Of a stretch of 64,000 nt of DNA, positions 35,627-43,780 are shown piece by piece. The notes below the pieces were generated by a model that did not search any database, was not told where the DNA came from, and saw only the letters and a program-made list of their open reading frames with translations. The DNA lies in assembly GCA_017460805.1 (NCBI GenBank), contig JAFUAF010000029.1:1-64000 (forward strand), written 5' to 3'. This DNA is from Bacillota bacterium (lineage in GTDB: Bacteria; Bacillota; Clostridia; Lachnospirales; CAG-274). Every line of letters begins with the position of its first letter. Positions within the stretch are counted from its first letter, which is position 1. A program made the position numbers and the translations under genes.

Positions 35627-36493
35627 ATGGATATGCAAAGCATTATCAGCAAGGCGGAAGTCCTGACCGAAGCCTTGCCGTATATCAAAGAGTTTTCGGG
35701 CATAACCGTTGTAATTAAATACGGCGGTGCGGCACTTATCAACGAAGAGATAAAAAGCACGGTAATAAAAGACATTGCGCTTATGAAATATGTCGGGTTC
35801 AAGCCCGTACTTGTACACGGAGGCGGCAAGGACATAAACAAGGCACTTGAAAAAATAGGCAAAAAGCCCGAATTCAAGGACGGTTTGAGAGTTACCGACG
35901 AGGAGACAATGGACGTTGTACAGCAGGTTCTTGCGGGCAAGCTGAACAAAGACCTTGCAACGGAACTTTGTATGCACGGCATAAACGCTGTCGGTATCTG
36001 CGGCAAGGATGCTAATTTTATGCAGGTAAGAAAGGCTATGCCAAATGGTCTTGACTTAGGCTTGGTTGGTGAGGTAACAGAGGTAAACACAGGCCTTGTC
36101 AGAACACTTCTGGATAATGATTTTGTACCCGTTATTTCTTCTATCGGTGTTGACGAAAACGGTACGGCATACAACGTAAATGCCGATTATGCCGCAGTAG
36201 CGGTGGCAGGTGCGTTAAATGCCGAAAAACTTGTATTTATAACCGATGTTCCCGGTATTATGGAAGATGTGAACGACCCCGAAAGCGTTATTTCCGTTGC
36301 CCATGTTGATGATGTAAAAGGCATGATAGACAGCGGAGTTATCTCGGGCGGCATGATACCAAAGGTACAGTGCTGTATTGCGGGTGTTGAAGCGGGTGTC
36401 GGCAATGTGCATATCCTTGACGGACGTATCCCGCATTGTCTGATACTTGAAATATTCACAAAGCGCGGCTGCGGTACTCTTATTGAGGGCTGA
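35627..36493 (+). CDS. argB: Acetylglutamate kinase
   Basis: Codes for 288 aa. It phosphorylates N-acetylglutamate, usually the regulated step. The amino acid kinase fold motifs VIKYGGAALI (about residues 28-37), LVHGGGKDINKAL, GKLNKDLATEL and NADYAAVAVAGALNAEKLVFITD are visible. The N terminus is short and lacks the long arginine-binding helix seen in some arginine-inhibited kinases, but regulation cannot be decided from sequence. AAAGGAG precedes the ATG; a second ATG two codons later is possible. Confidence 0.95.
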   Translation: MDMQSIISKAEVLTEALPYIKEFSGITVVIKYGGAALINEEIKSTVIKDIALMKYVGFKPVLVHGGGKDINKALEKIGKKPEFKDGLRVTDEETMDVVQQVLAGKLNKDLATELCMHGINAVGICGKDANFMQVRKAMPNGLDLGLVGEVTEVNTGLVRTLLDNDFVPVISSIGVDENGTAYNVNADYAAVAVAGALNAEKLVFITDVPGIMEDVNDPESVISVAHVDDVKGMIDSGVISGGMIPKVQCCIAGVEAGVGNVHILDGRIPHCLILEIFTKRGCGTLIEG

Positions 36494-36494
36494 T

Positions 36495-36782
36495 ATGGAT
36501 ATAAAATTTGAAGACTTGATCGGCAAGACTCTTCTTGTCGGTTTCACATACTACAACGATAAAAACGAGATCACGGAACTTGTGCAGAAATACGGGGTAG
36601 TGCAGAGAGCGGACAGAAACGGTATTTTTATTCAAACCGAGGATGAAGACGAAGTTTATCTTCCGCCCGACCTGCGCTCTACAGAAAAGGCGCGACCCGG
36701 GAAATATAAGCTCAAAACAACGGGCGAAACAATAACAGACCCCGATTTTATCAGTACATGGTCCGTTCGCAAAGAACAATAA
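36495..36782 (+). CDS. Small hypothetical protein, 95 aa, in the arg operon
   Basis: Codes for 95 aa, predicted mostly beta: IGKTLLVGFTYYNDKNEI, YGVVQRADRNGIFIQTED and DEVYLPPDL. It is a compact SH3- or OB-like small protein by pattern only; no family was recognised. The ATG at 36495 lies 1 bp past the argB stop, with GAGGG inside the argB end as ribosome binding site. It ends 21 bp before argD. The neighbourhood suggests co-expression with arginine synthesis, not a proven role. Confidence 0.7.
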   Translation: MDIKFEDLIGKTLLVGFTYYNDKNEITELVQKYGVVQRADRNGIFIQTEDEDEVYLPPDLRSTEKARPGKYKLKTTGETITDPDFISTWSVRKEQ

Positions 36783-36803
36783 AAACAGAAAGGAAGTATT
36801 TTA

Positions 36804-37979
36804 ATGAATACATTTGAAAAAGGCGAAAAATATGTAATGCATACATACAACCGTTTTCCTTTGGCTTTTACACACGGCGAGGGTATGTATGTATATGACG
36901 AGGACGGCAAGGCATATCTTGATTTTGTTGCGGGTATAGCTGTAAACAGTCTCGGACATAACTATAAACCGCTTGTGGATGCTATCGCTGACCAAGCATC
37001 CAAGATGATACATATCTCCAATTTGTATTATACAAAGCCTCAGACGGATCTTGCCGAAAAACTTGTTGAAGCAGGCTCACTCGATAAAGTTTTCTACTGC
37101 AACAGCGGTGCGGAAAGTATAGAAGCGGCACTTAAACTTGCGCGTAAGTACGGCTCAAAGACAGGCCGTCAGGAAATAATCACTATGGAACATTCTTTCC
37201 ACGGCAGAACATTCGGTGCTGTTACGGCAACGGGTCAGCCGCATTATCACGAGGGCTTCGGCGATATGCTCCCTCATATCAAATACGCTGTTTACAATGA
37301 TATTGAATCGTTAAAAAATACCATTACGGACAGAACAGTAGCTGTTTTGTTTGAACCCGTGCAGGGCGAGGGCGGTATTCATCCTGCTGAACAGGCTTAT
37401 ATCGAAGAAGTAAGAAAGATATGTACCAAAAAAGATATCCTTCTTATCTTTGATGAAGTACAGTGCGGTGTTGGACGATTGGGTACATTATTTGCATACC
37501 AGTATTTTGATGTAGTGCCCGATATCATGTGTACCGCAAAAGGTATCGCAGGAGGCATGCCATGTGGTATAATGATGGCAAAGGCAAGGGTGGCACAGAG
37601 TTTCCAACCTGGCGACCACGCTTCCACATTCGGCGGCAATCCCCTTGCAACAGCGGCGGGAAATGTAGTAGTGGACACACTTTTAAACGGCGGTGTGCTT
37701 GATAACGTAAAGAAAATGGGCGAATATCTTTCTGAATGTCTTGAAAAGGTAAAGAACAAATACAGCTTTGTTACGGATGCGCGCGGTGTTGGTCTTATGC
37801 AGGGCATAGAGCTTGACCGTCCCGTAGGAGATATTGTCGGCAAGTGTATCAGCAGCGGACTCTTGCTTGTAAATGCAGGCAAAAATGTTATCCGTTTTGT
37901 TCCGTCGCTTATCGTTTCAAAAGAAGATATTGACAAAGCAATGGAAATACTCGATAAAGTATTAAGTGAAGAAAAATAA
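36804..37979 (+). CDS. argD: Acetylornithine aminotransferase
   Basis: Codes for 391 aa, normal length. It is a PLP enzyme moving the amino group of glutamate to acetylglutamate semialdehyde. Motifs seen are YNRFPLAFTHGEGMYVYD near the N terminus, NSGAESIEAALKLAR (about residues 98-112), HSFHGRTFGAVTATGQ, the PLP Asp in LLIFDEVQCGVGR and the Schiff-base Lys in CTAKGIAGGMPCG. AAAGGAAG precedes the ATG. It is the last gene of the rightward arg operon and is followed by a terminator. Confidence 0.96.
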   Translation: MNTFEKGEKYVMHTYNRFPLAFTHGEGMYVYDEDGKAYLDFVAGIAVNSLGHNYKPLVDAIADQASKMIHISNLYYTKPQTDLAEKLVEAGSLDKVFYCNSGAESIEAALKLARKYGSKTGRQEIITMEHSFHGRTFGAVTATGQPHYHEGFGDMLPHIKYAVYNDIESLKNTITDRTVAVLFEPVQGEGGIHPAEQAYIEEVRKICTKKDILLIFDEVQCGVGRLGTLFAYQYFDVVPDIMCTAKGIAGGMPCGIMMAKARVAQSFQPGDHASTFGGNPLATAAGNVVVDTLLNGGVLDNVKKMGEYLSECLEKVKNKYSFVTDARGVGLMQGIELDRPVGDIVGKCISSGLLLVNAGKNVIRFVPSLIVSKEDIDKAMEILDKVLSEEK

Positions 37980-37986
37980 TGGTTCA

Positions 37987-38015
37987 AAAAGCTGTGGTAA
38001 TGCGCAGCTTTTTTT
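37987..38015 (+). terminator. Terminator of the argCJBD operon
   Basis: AAAAGCTG pairs with CAGCTTTT around a short G/T loop, ending in a run of seven T. The next promoter starts 10 bp later. Confidence 0.8.
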
Positions 38016-38024
38016 ATACAATAA

Positions 38025-38053
38025 TTGACATAAATGCACCAAAATAGTATAAT
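38025..38053 (+). promoter_or_regulatory. Consensus sigma-A promoter
   Basis: Perfect TTGACA (38025-38030), 17-bp spacer, perfect TATAAT (38048-38053), 25 bp before a GTG start with GAGGGGG. This predicts strong constitutive expression of the OB-repeat membrane protein. Confidence 0.85.
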
Positions 38054-38077
38054 CAAATAAGAGAGGGGGTAACCGGC

Positions 38078-39277
38078 GTGTATGACAACAATAAAAATGA
38101 TTTTGAAAAATTTGTGACATTATATCTTGCCGAACAGGATAAGCGAAATGAAGAACTGCGGGAACGCGATAATCAGATAAGGCTGCTTCGCATAGTAAAT
38201 ACTATTCTTACGGTTTTTCTGCTGCTGTCACTTACTGCAACAGGCTGGCTTTATTTTAATAAAAACGGAAGTTTGTTTACTCCTAATAAGCCCGAAGACG
38301 GGATATATACATCAATAACCCTTAGCGAGCTTTCTTCACAACGCAAAGCAAATATCGCAAAGACAAAATATGACTGCGAGGGCAAGTTTTTCAATATAAC
38401 CGGTAATATTAATAAAATAAATGATGATTTAAAATATATCACTTTATTAAATCCTGATGATCTTATGGACAGAACGACATATAAATTCAATATAAGCAGT
38501 GATGAGGTCAAGGATGCTGTTTCGGGTTATAATTCGGGCGACAGGATCAGTTTAAACTGTAAGTGCGTTTCTGTCGGACGGTTTAAAGGGTTTGAATTTG
38601 ATATTATTGAGCTTGCGAATGAAGAAAGCGAATACAAGGTAGTGCCTTTGACTCAGCTTGCAGAGGAACGCAAAACAGATTCAAATGCCGCAAAAGAATC
38701 TTATTTGGGCGAAAAGATAGTAACAGAGGGTCAGATAAATAACATAGATAAGAATTTTTCGTATTTTACCATGACTGATAAGCAGGATAATACAGATAAG
38801 ACGATCTTTAAATTCTATGTCCCGACAGAACTTAAAGAACAAGCGATAGTTTTAAGCAAAGGACAGGTAATAAGGGTAAAATGCACCTGTACAAATGTCG
38901 GTATGCTTCAGGGATATGATTTTGTGCTGGAAGAAATATTTACCGATCCGCAGGATTATAAAGAAATAAGTATATCTGAATTATCTTATGCATTTTCGAC
39001 GGATTTTGCCGCCGCACAGGATTATAAGGATAAATTTTTAAAATTCAGCGGTAAATATGTTTCCGCAGCCGATGATATGAGTTATATAATACTTAAAAAT
39101 CAAGAAAACAGTTTTGATAAAACGGAATATAAAATATATATCAATAATAGTGAGTTGTTTAAGGAAGCAATAAGCGGTTACAATATAAATAATATAATGA
39201 CGGTTTGCGTGCAGTGCCGCAGTGTCAACAGGCTTAAAGGCTATGAATTCGATCTGAAAGAGATCGTGGAGGAATGA
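38078..39277 (+). CDS. Membrane protein with three tandem OB-fold-like repeats
   Basis: Codes for 399 aa. A short charged N terminus is followed by one TM helix (about residues 38-58), then three homologous repeats of about 105 residues, at roughly 77-180, 185-290 and 295-398. Each repeat has the frame SL-E-L-x(8)-A-K-x-x-Y-x-x-K/E-x-x-x-x-x-G-x-I/V, a Tyr-Ile/Phe-x-Leu strand and a closing C-x-C/Q-x-V-x-x-x-K/Q-GY/F-x-F-x-L-x-E. This resembles tRNA_anti-like OB domains often found in lipoproteins and membrane proteins of Clostridia. The ligand is unknown. The start is GTG with GAGGGGG 8 bases upstream. It is a single-gene unit. Confidence 0.75.
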   Translation: MYDNNKNDFEKFVTLYLAEQDKRNEELRERDNQIRLLRIVNTILTVFLLLSLTATGWLYFNKNGSLFTPNKPEDGIYTSITLSELSSQRKANIAKTKYDCEGKFFNITGNINKINDDLKYITLLNPDDLMDRTTYKFNISSDEVKDAVSGYNSGDRISLNCKCVSVGRFKGFEFDIIELANEESEYKVVPLTQLAEERKTDSNAAKESYLGEKIVTEGQINNIDKNFSYFTMTDKQDNTDKTIFKFYVPTELKEQAIVLSKGQVIRVKCTCTNVGMLQGYDFVLEEIFTDPQDYKEISISELSYAFSTDFAAAQDYKDKFLKFSGKYVSAADDMSYIILKNQENSFDKTEYKIYINNSELFKEAISGYNINNIMTVCVQCRSVNRLKGYEFDLKEIVEE

Positions 39278-39278
39278 T

Positions 39279-39327
39279 ATAACTATTCGCAAAATGCACA
39301 TTTTACGAATAGTTATCACATTTTTTT
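39279..39327 (+). terminator. Terminator after the OB-repeat gene
   Basis: ATAACTATTCG (39279-39289) pairs with CGAATAGTTAT (39306-39316), continued inward by AAAATG/CATTTT, and followed by seven T. Confidence 0.85.
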
Positions 39328-39396
39328 CAAAGTTACGTCAATCTGTGATAATTAGCCTGTTTGAATAATATACTACAAATAAAAAAGGCTTTTAAT

Positions 39397-39666
39397 ATGG
39401 AACATAATTTTATAAAGACTGCCTTTTTCGATAATCTCGATCTACCAAAGGATATTTTATTTGATATACCGGTTATTACCGTTACCGGGAAAAACGAACT
39501 GACTGTGGACAACTATAAGAATATCAGAGATTTTTCCGATAAACAAATAACCGTAAATACTAAATCTTCAAAAATTATAATTACGGGAACCGAAATTTCT
39601 ATTTCCTGTCTTACCAAAGAAACACTTATTGTTAAAGGTTGTTTTAAAACTTTGGAATTCGGGTGA
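39397..39666 (+). CDS. yqfC: Sporulation protein YqfC (YabP/YqfC family)
   Basis: Codes for 89 aa, predicted mainly beta, with the family pattern PVITVTGKNELTVDNYKNI followed by later ISISCLTKETLIVKGCFKTLEF. YqfC is a small sigma-E-controlled sporulation protein in Bacillus whose molecular role is not established. The ATG at 39397 follows AAAAAGG; an upstream in-frame start at 39361 lacks a site. It opens the run yqfC-yqfD-phoH-ybeY seen widely in spore formers. Confidence 0.85.
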   Translation: MEHNFIKTAFFDNLDLPKDILFDIPVITVTGKNELTVDNYKNIRDFSDKQITVNTKSSKIIITGTEISISCLTKETLIVKGCFKTLEFG

Positions 39667-39670
39667 TAAT

Positions 39671-40891
39671 TTGAAGCTGTGGCAAAATGTCAAAGGATAT
39701 GTTTGTATATCCGTAAAAGGCTTTTCAAAAGAAAGATTTTTGAATTTACTTGCGGCAAATGATATTTATGTATGGGATATCGGATATTTTGGAAATACTA
39801 TTAAATTATCGCTTACGGTTTCGGGCTTTCGCAGGATTCGTCCGCTGCTGAAAAAAACTCATTGCCGTATTAAAATTTTATCAAAACACGGGTTTCCGTT
39901 TATTATAGAAAAATATAAAAACAGATACTTGTTTAATTTGGGTTTTTGCTTATTTTGGGTATCGGTTTTTGCTTTGTCACAGTTTATATGGCTATTGGAA
40001 ATTAATGGTAATTCAACAGTATCCGATGCGGAAATACTTGCGTTTTGCAAAAGTCGGAATGTTTGTGCCGGTACATATAAACATGCTGTCGATATTGAAA
40101 AACTTAAAACGGATATAAGAAAAAAATATCCGCAGATAAGCTGGATAAGCGTTGTTCAACGCGGCACAAAGTTAAGTGTGAATATAGCGGAAAATGTGCC
40201 TGATGTGTCTGTTCCATCCGATGCCGAACCATGTGATATTATCAGTGTAAAGGATTGTGTTATAACAGAGATCATTGCACAAAACGGCACACCTGCCGTA
40301 AATGTAGGCGAAGCGGTTAAAAAGGGCGATATACTTATTCGTTCGGATTTTGATATGCTTGATGAAAACGGCACTCCCGCACCACTCTATCCCGCTCATT
40401 CGGCGGGCAAAGTAAGGGGAAAATGGTCGGAAGAACTGTCTTTTGATTTTCCTTATCTTGCTGATATTAAAATTTATACGGGGAAAACCCATGTTTTACG
40501 TAAAATAAGTATATTTGGCATAGAATTTGATACAAATTTTTTAAAAAAGGATACAAAATTCAAAAAATATGATATAATAAATAAGAATACACAGTTAAAT
40601 CTCGGTGTTGATTATCCTTTGCCTGTTATTATCAAAAAAAAGATATTCAAAGAATATGAAATGACCGAAAAATTATATTCAAAGGAAGAAGCTGAAAAGG
40701 CAGCTTCATTGGCAGCTGACAGAAAATTGATGAGCACACTGCCTCAAAACTGTGACATTCTGGATAAACAAATCGAATTTATACACAGCGGCGATCATGT
40801 TAAAGTAATGATAAAACTGCTGCTTGAAGATGATATAGGTGTTATTACGGGAGGAAATGTATTTAATGGAACAAATGAAGCTGCAAATTGA
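39671..40891 (+). CDS. yqfD: Sporulation protein YqfD
   Basis: Codes for 406 aa, the usual length. It begins with the typical WQNVKGYVCISVKGFSKERFLNLL segment (about residues 3-26), has one TM helix (about residues 90-107, FCLFWVSVFALSQFIWLL), then the repeated beta-rich region with NLGVDYPLPVIIKKKIF. YqfD is a sporulation membrane protein of unknown biochemical role, partner of YqfC. The start is a TTG at 39671, 4 bp past the yqfC stop, with GGGTGA upstream. Its end overlaps phoH by 26 bp. Confidence 0.85.
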   Translation: MKLWQNVKGYVCISVKGFSKERFLNLLAANDIYVWDIGYFGNTIKLSLTVSGFRRIRPLLKKTHCRIKILSKHGFPFIIEKYKNRYLFNLGFCLFWVSVFALSQFIWLLEINGNSTVSDAEILAFCKSRNVCAGTYKHAVDIEKLKTDIRKKYPQISWISVVQRGTKLSVNIAENVPDVSVPSDAEPCDIISVKDCVITEIIAQNGTPAVNVGEAVKKGDILIRSDFDMLDENGTPAPLYPAHSAGKVRGKWSEELSFDFPYLADIKIYTGKTHVLRKISIFGIEFDTNFLKKDTKFKKYDIINKNTQLNLGVDYPLPVIIKKKIFKEYEMTEKLYSKEEAEKAASLAADRKLMSTLPQNCDILDKQIEFIHSGDHVKVMIKLLLEDDIGVITGGNVFNGTNEAAN

Positions 40892-41843
40892 CAACAGACT
40901 TATCTCACATATATTCGGCAGTTTTGATGCGAATATCAAAAAAATTGAAAATGAGTATAATGTCAGTATTGTCAATCGGGGCGATGATATAGTGATAAAC
41001 GGCGAAAAGGACGATCTCGATAAGGCTGTACAGGTTTTGGAGGCGCTTGTCAGAACAGCAGATAAGGGTGAAGAGATATCGGAACAAAATCTCAATTATT
41101 TTATTGAAGAGGCAAACGACGATAATCTGAAGAACGCTCAGACGGTATCGGATGATTATATCTGCTCTACCGTCAACGGCCGTGCACTGCATCCAAAAAC
41201 GATCGGTCAGAAAAAGTATATAGATTCTATCAGGAACAACACTATCGTTTTCGGTGTCGGCCCTGCGGGTACGGGTAAAACGTATCTTGCAATGGCAATG
41301 GCTATAACAGCCTTTAAAAATAACGAAGTAAACAGGATAATCCTTACCCGTCCCGCCATCGAAGCGGGAGAAAACCTCGGCTTTTTGCCCGGCGATCTTC
41401 AGCAGAAAGTCGATCCCTATCTTCGTCCGCTGTATGATGCACTCTACGAGATAATGGGCGCAGATACATTTTTAAGAAATATGGAAAAAGGTGCTGTGGA
41501 AGTCGCTCCGCTTGCATATATGAGAGGACGTACTCTCGACAACTCCTTTATTGTGCTTGACGAGGCTCAGAATACTACGCCCGAACAGATGAAGATGTTC
41601 CTTACCCGTCTCGGTTACGGTTCAAAAGCTGTAATTACGGGCGATGTGACACAGATAGACCTGCCGAAAGGCAAAAGCAGCGGTCTTATAGAAGCTGTTA
41701 AAATTCTTTCCGAGGTTGAAGATATTGCTGTCTGCAAGCTGACAAACAAGGACGTTGTAAGACATCCGCTTGTACAGAATATTATCAAAGCTTACGAAAA
41801 GTATGAAAAAAAGCAGGAATATAAAGCAAATCGAGGTAAATAA
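40866..41843 (+). CDS. phoH: PhoH-family ATPase (PhoL/YbeZ type)
   Basis: Codes for 325 aa. An N-terminal KH-like region (residues about 1-75) is followed by the PhoH P-loop domain with Walker A GVGPAGTGKTYLA (about residues 133-145), the AIEAGENLGFLPGDLQQKVDPYL block and Walker B FIVLDEAQNTTPEQ. Members act with YbeY in ribosomal RNA maturation, probably as RNA-dependent ATPases. The ATG at 40866 lies 11 bases after GGGAGG inside the yqfD end; ybeY starts directly after the stop. Confidence 0.92.
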   Translation: MEQMKLQIDNRLISHIFGSFDANIKKIENEYNVSIVNRGDDIVINGEKDDLDKAVQVLEALVRTADKGEEISEQNLNYFIEEANDDNLKNAQTVSDDYICSTVNGRALHPKTIGQKKYIDSIRNNTIVFGVGPAGTGKTYLAMAMAITAFKNNEVNRIILTRPAIEAGENLGFLPGDLQQKVDPYLRPLYDALYEIMGADTFLRNMEKGAVEVAPLAYMRGRTLDNSFIVLDEAQNTTPEQMKMFLTRLGYGSKAVITGDVTQIDLPKGKSSGLIEAVKILSEVEDIAVCKLTNKDVVRHPLVQNIIKAYEKYEKKQEYKANRGK

Positions 41844-42293
41844 ATGGAGATATTATACGAAAATGAAACATCATATGATGTTGATTTCGATTTAATAAAA
41901 AAGACAGCGAAGGCTGCCCTTGAATACGAGCATTTCAGCGATAATACGGAGATAAGTGTTACGGTTGTTTCGCTTGATGATATACATCAAATAAACCTTG
42001 AACACCGCGGTATTGACAGACCGACCGATGTTTTGAGTTTTCCTCTGATAGATTTTACAAGGGACAAGCTCCCCGAAAACGAGAAAATATATCTTGGCGA
42101 TATAGTTTTATGTTACGACAAAGTTCTTTCTCAGGCTGAGGAATACGGACATTCGGTTGAACGCGAGCTTGCGTTTCTGACGGCACACAGTATGCTGCAT
42201 CTTATGGGCTATGACCACATGGTACCCGAGGAAGAAAAGGTAATGTTTTCAAAGCAGGAAGAAATACTTTCGGGAATGGGACTTACGAGGTAA
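41844..42293 (+). CDS. ybeY: Endoribonuclease YbeY
   Basis: Codes for 149 aa. It has the zinc-binding H-x3-H-x5-H signature as HSMLHLMGYDH (about residues 115-125) and the NLEHRGIDRPTDVLSFPL block (about 50-67). YbeY takes part in 16S rRNA 3' end maturation and ribosome quality control. It follows phoH with no gap. In many Firmicutes dgkA comes next, but here cdd follows 4 bp after the stop. Confidence 0.94.
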   Translation: MEILYENETSYDVDFDLIKKTAKAALEYEHFSDNTEISVTVVSLDDIHQINLEHRGIDRPTDVLSFPLIDFTRDKLPENEKIYLGDIVLCYDKVLSQAEEYGHSVERELAFLTAHSMLHLMGYDHMVPEEEKVMFSKQEEILSGMGLTR

Positions 42294-42297
42294 AATT

Positions 42298-42693
42298 ATG
42301 AATAACGAAGAGAATAAACAACTTTTGGAAATAGCGTCGAAATCCGCAAAATTTGCTTATGCACCCTACTCAAAATTTAAGGTCGGGGCTGCACTGCTTA
42401 CCGATGATGGTATAGTTTTCACGGGCTGCAATATAGAAAACGCAAGCTACGGACTTTGCAACTGCGCCGAAAGAACGGCGATATTCAAGGCTGTTTCGGA
42501 AGCAAAAACAAATCTGAAAAAAATCGCCGTTGCCATTGAAGACATAAATGAGACAGTCTATCCCTGCGGCGCTTGTTTGCAGGTGATAAGCGAATTTATG
42601 TATGACGGCAGCATAATTATAAGCAAAAACGGCGAACCCGAAGAAATAAAAGTAAAAGATATGCTCCCATATAATTTTGTATTGGACAAATAA
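42298..42693 (+). CDS. cdd: Cytidine deaminase
   Basis: Codes for 131 aa, the small homotetrameric type. It deaminates cytidine and deoxycytidine in pyrimidine salvage. The zinc site is complete: NCAERTA (Cys-Ala-Glu, about residues 54-60, with catalytic Glu) and PCGACLQ (about 83-89). FKVGAALLTDDG and CNIENASYG bind substrate. It lies between ybeY and a macro-domain gene. Confidence 0.95.
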   Translation: MNNEENKQLLEIASKSAKFAYAPYSKFKVGAALLTDDGIVFTGCNIENASYGLCNCAERTAIFKAVSEAKTNLKKIAVAIEDINETVYPCGACLQVISEFMYDGSIIISKNGEPEEIKVKDMLPYNFVLDK

Positions 42694-42702
42694 GGAGAAA
42701 TT

Positions 42703-43209
42703 ATGAATATCAAGGTAATAAAAGGCGATATAACGAGGCTTGAAGCAGATGCCATAGTAAATGCCGCAAATTCCTCTCTTTTGGGTGGTGGCGGTGTTGA
42801 CGGCGCTATACACCGCGCTGCGGGTAAAGAACTGCTTGCCGAGTGCCGTTTGCTTGGCGGATGCAAAACAGGTGAAGCCAGAATAACAAAGGGCTATAAT
42901 TTAAAAGCAAAATATATAATTCATACGGTCGGACCTGTATACCATGACCGTGAGGATGACGAGATACTGCTTTCAAACTGTTATAAGAATTCAATGGACC
43001 TTGCTTTGGAAAACAATATTCACAGTATAGCTTTCCCTGCAATTTCTACGGGTATTTACGGATATCCGAAAGAAAAGGCAGCAAAAGTCGCCGTATCGGC
43101 TTTGAACGACTGGACAAGCGAACATTCGGACTATGATATCGAGATAATTTTAGTTTCTTTTGACGATACAACATATAAATTATACAACACTCTTATTTCA
43201 AAGGAATAA
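42703..43209 (+). CDS. Macro-domain protein, probable O-acetyl-ADP-ribose deacetylase
   Basis: Codes for 168 aa, a stand-alone macro domain of the YmdB/MacroD group. The motifs [23 protein letters not shown], split at residues 3-25, [16 protein letters not shown] (about 27-42), [12 protein letters not shown] and [12 protein letters not shown] match the ADP-ribose-binding loops, and the catalytic-type Asn and Asp ([12 protein letters not shown]) are kept. Such enzymes hydrolyse O-acetyl-ADP-ribose or remove mono-ADP-ribose. AAGGAG precedes the ATG. Its place between cdd and udg in a ribosome/repair operon is not the standard order. Confidence 0.92.
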   Translation: MNIKVIKGDITRLEADAIVNAANSSLLGGGGVDGAIHRAAGKELLAECRLLGGCKTGEARITKGYNLKAKYIIHTVGPVYHDREDDEILLSNCYKNSMDLALENNIHSIAFPAISTGIYGYPKEKAAKVAVSALNDWTSEHSDYDIEIILVSFDDTTYKLYNTLISKE

Positions 43210-43213
43210 TAAA

Positions 43214-43780
43214 ATGACAACATGGGAAGAACTTGAAGAAATGTGCCTGAACTGCCGCGGATGCCGTCTTTGTGAAACACGGCACAATGTGGTGATAGGT
43301 GTCGGGAATAAAAATGCGGATATAATGTTTGTAGGCGAAGGCCCCGGATATCACGAGGATATGCAGGGCGAGCCGTTTGTAGGTGCAGCAGGTCAGCTTT
43401 TGGATAAAATGCTTGCTGCTATCGGGCTTGACAGACAGATCGTGTACATAGCAAATGTTGTAAAATGCCGTCCGCCCAATAACCGCAATCCCGAGCAGGA
43501 TGAACAGGATGCCTGTATAAATTATCTGCGGTGGCAGTATCTGCTTATAAGACCTAAAATTATTGTGTGTTTGGGCAAAATTGCGGCATCCGCACTTATT
43601 GAGCCTAATTTCTCGATAACAAGAGATCACGGTAAATGGTACAGTAAAAAAGACTGTGATTTTATAGCGACTTTCCACCCCTCTGCCCTGCTCCGCGACG
43701 AGAGCAAAAAGCGGCTTGCATGGGAAGATCTGAAAAAGATAAAACAAAAATACGACGAAACGAGGACAACAAATGAGTAA
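43214..43780 (+). CDS. Uracil-DNA glycosylase, family 4 (Fe-S type)
   Basis: Codes for 188 aa. Family 4 marks are the N-terminal iron-sulfur cysteines CLNCRGCRLCETR (about residues 10-22), the GEGPGYHEDMQGEPFVGAAGQLLD motif split over residues 42-65, two further cysteines (VVKCRPP and ACINYL) and the C-terminal FHPSALLR. It removes uracil from DNA. The ATG at 43214 follows AAGGA 4 bp after the macro-domain stop. It overlaps era by 8 bp. Confidence 0.92.
   Translation: MTTWEELEEMCLNCRGCRLCETRHNVVIGVGNKNADIMFVGEGPGYHEDMQGEPFVGAAGQLLDKMLAAIGLDRQIVYIANVVKCRPPNNRNPEQDEQDACINYLRWQYLLIRPKIIVCLGKIAASALIEPNFSITRDHGKWYSKKDCDFIATFHPSALLRDESKKRLAWEDLKKIKQKYDETRTTNE

Noticed and set aside
35533..36174. 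213-aa open frame opposite argB
   Set aside because: Antisense shadow of argB and the gene before it; no ribosome binding site and skewed composition.
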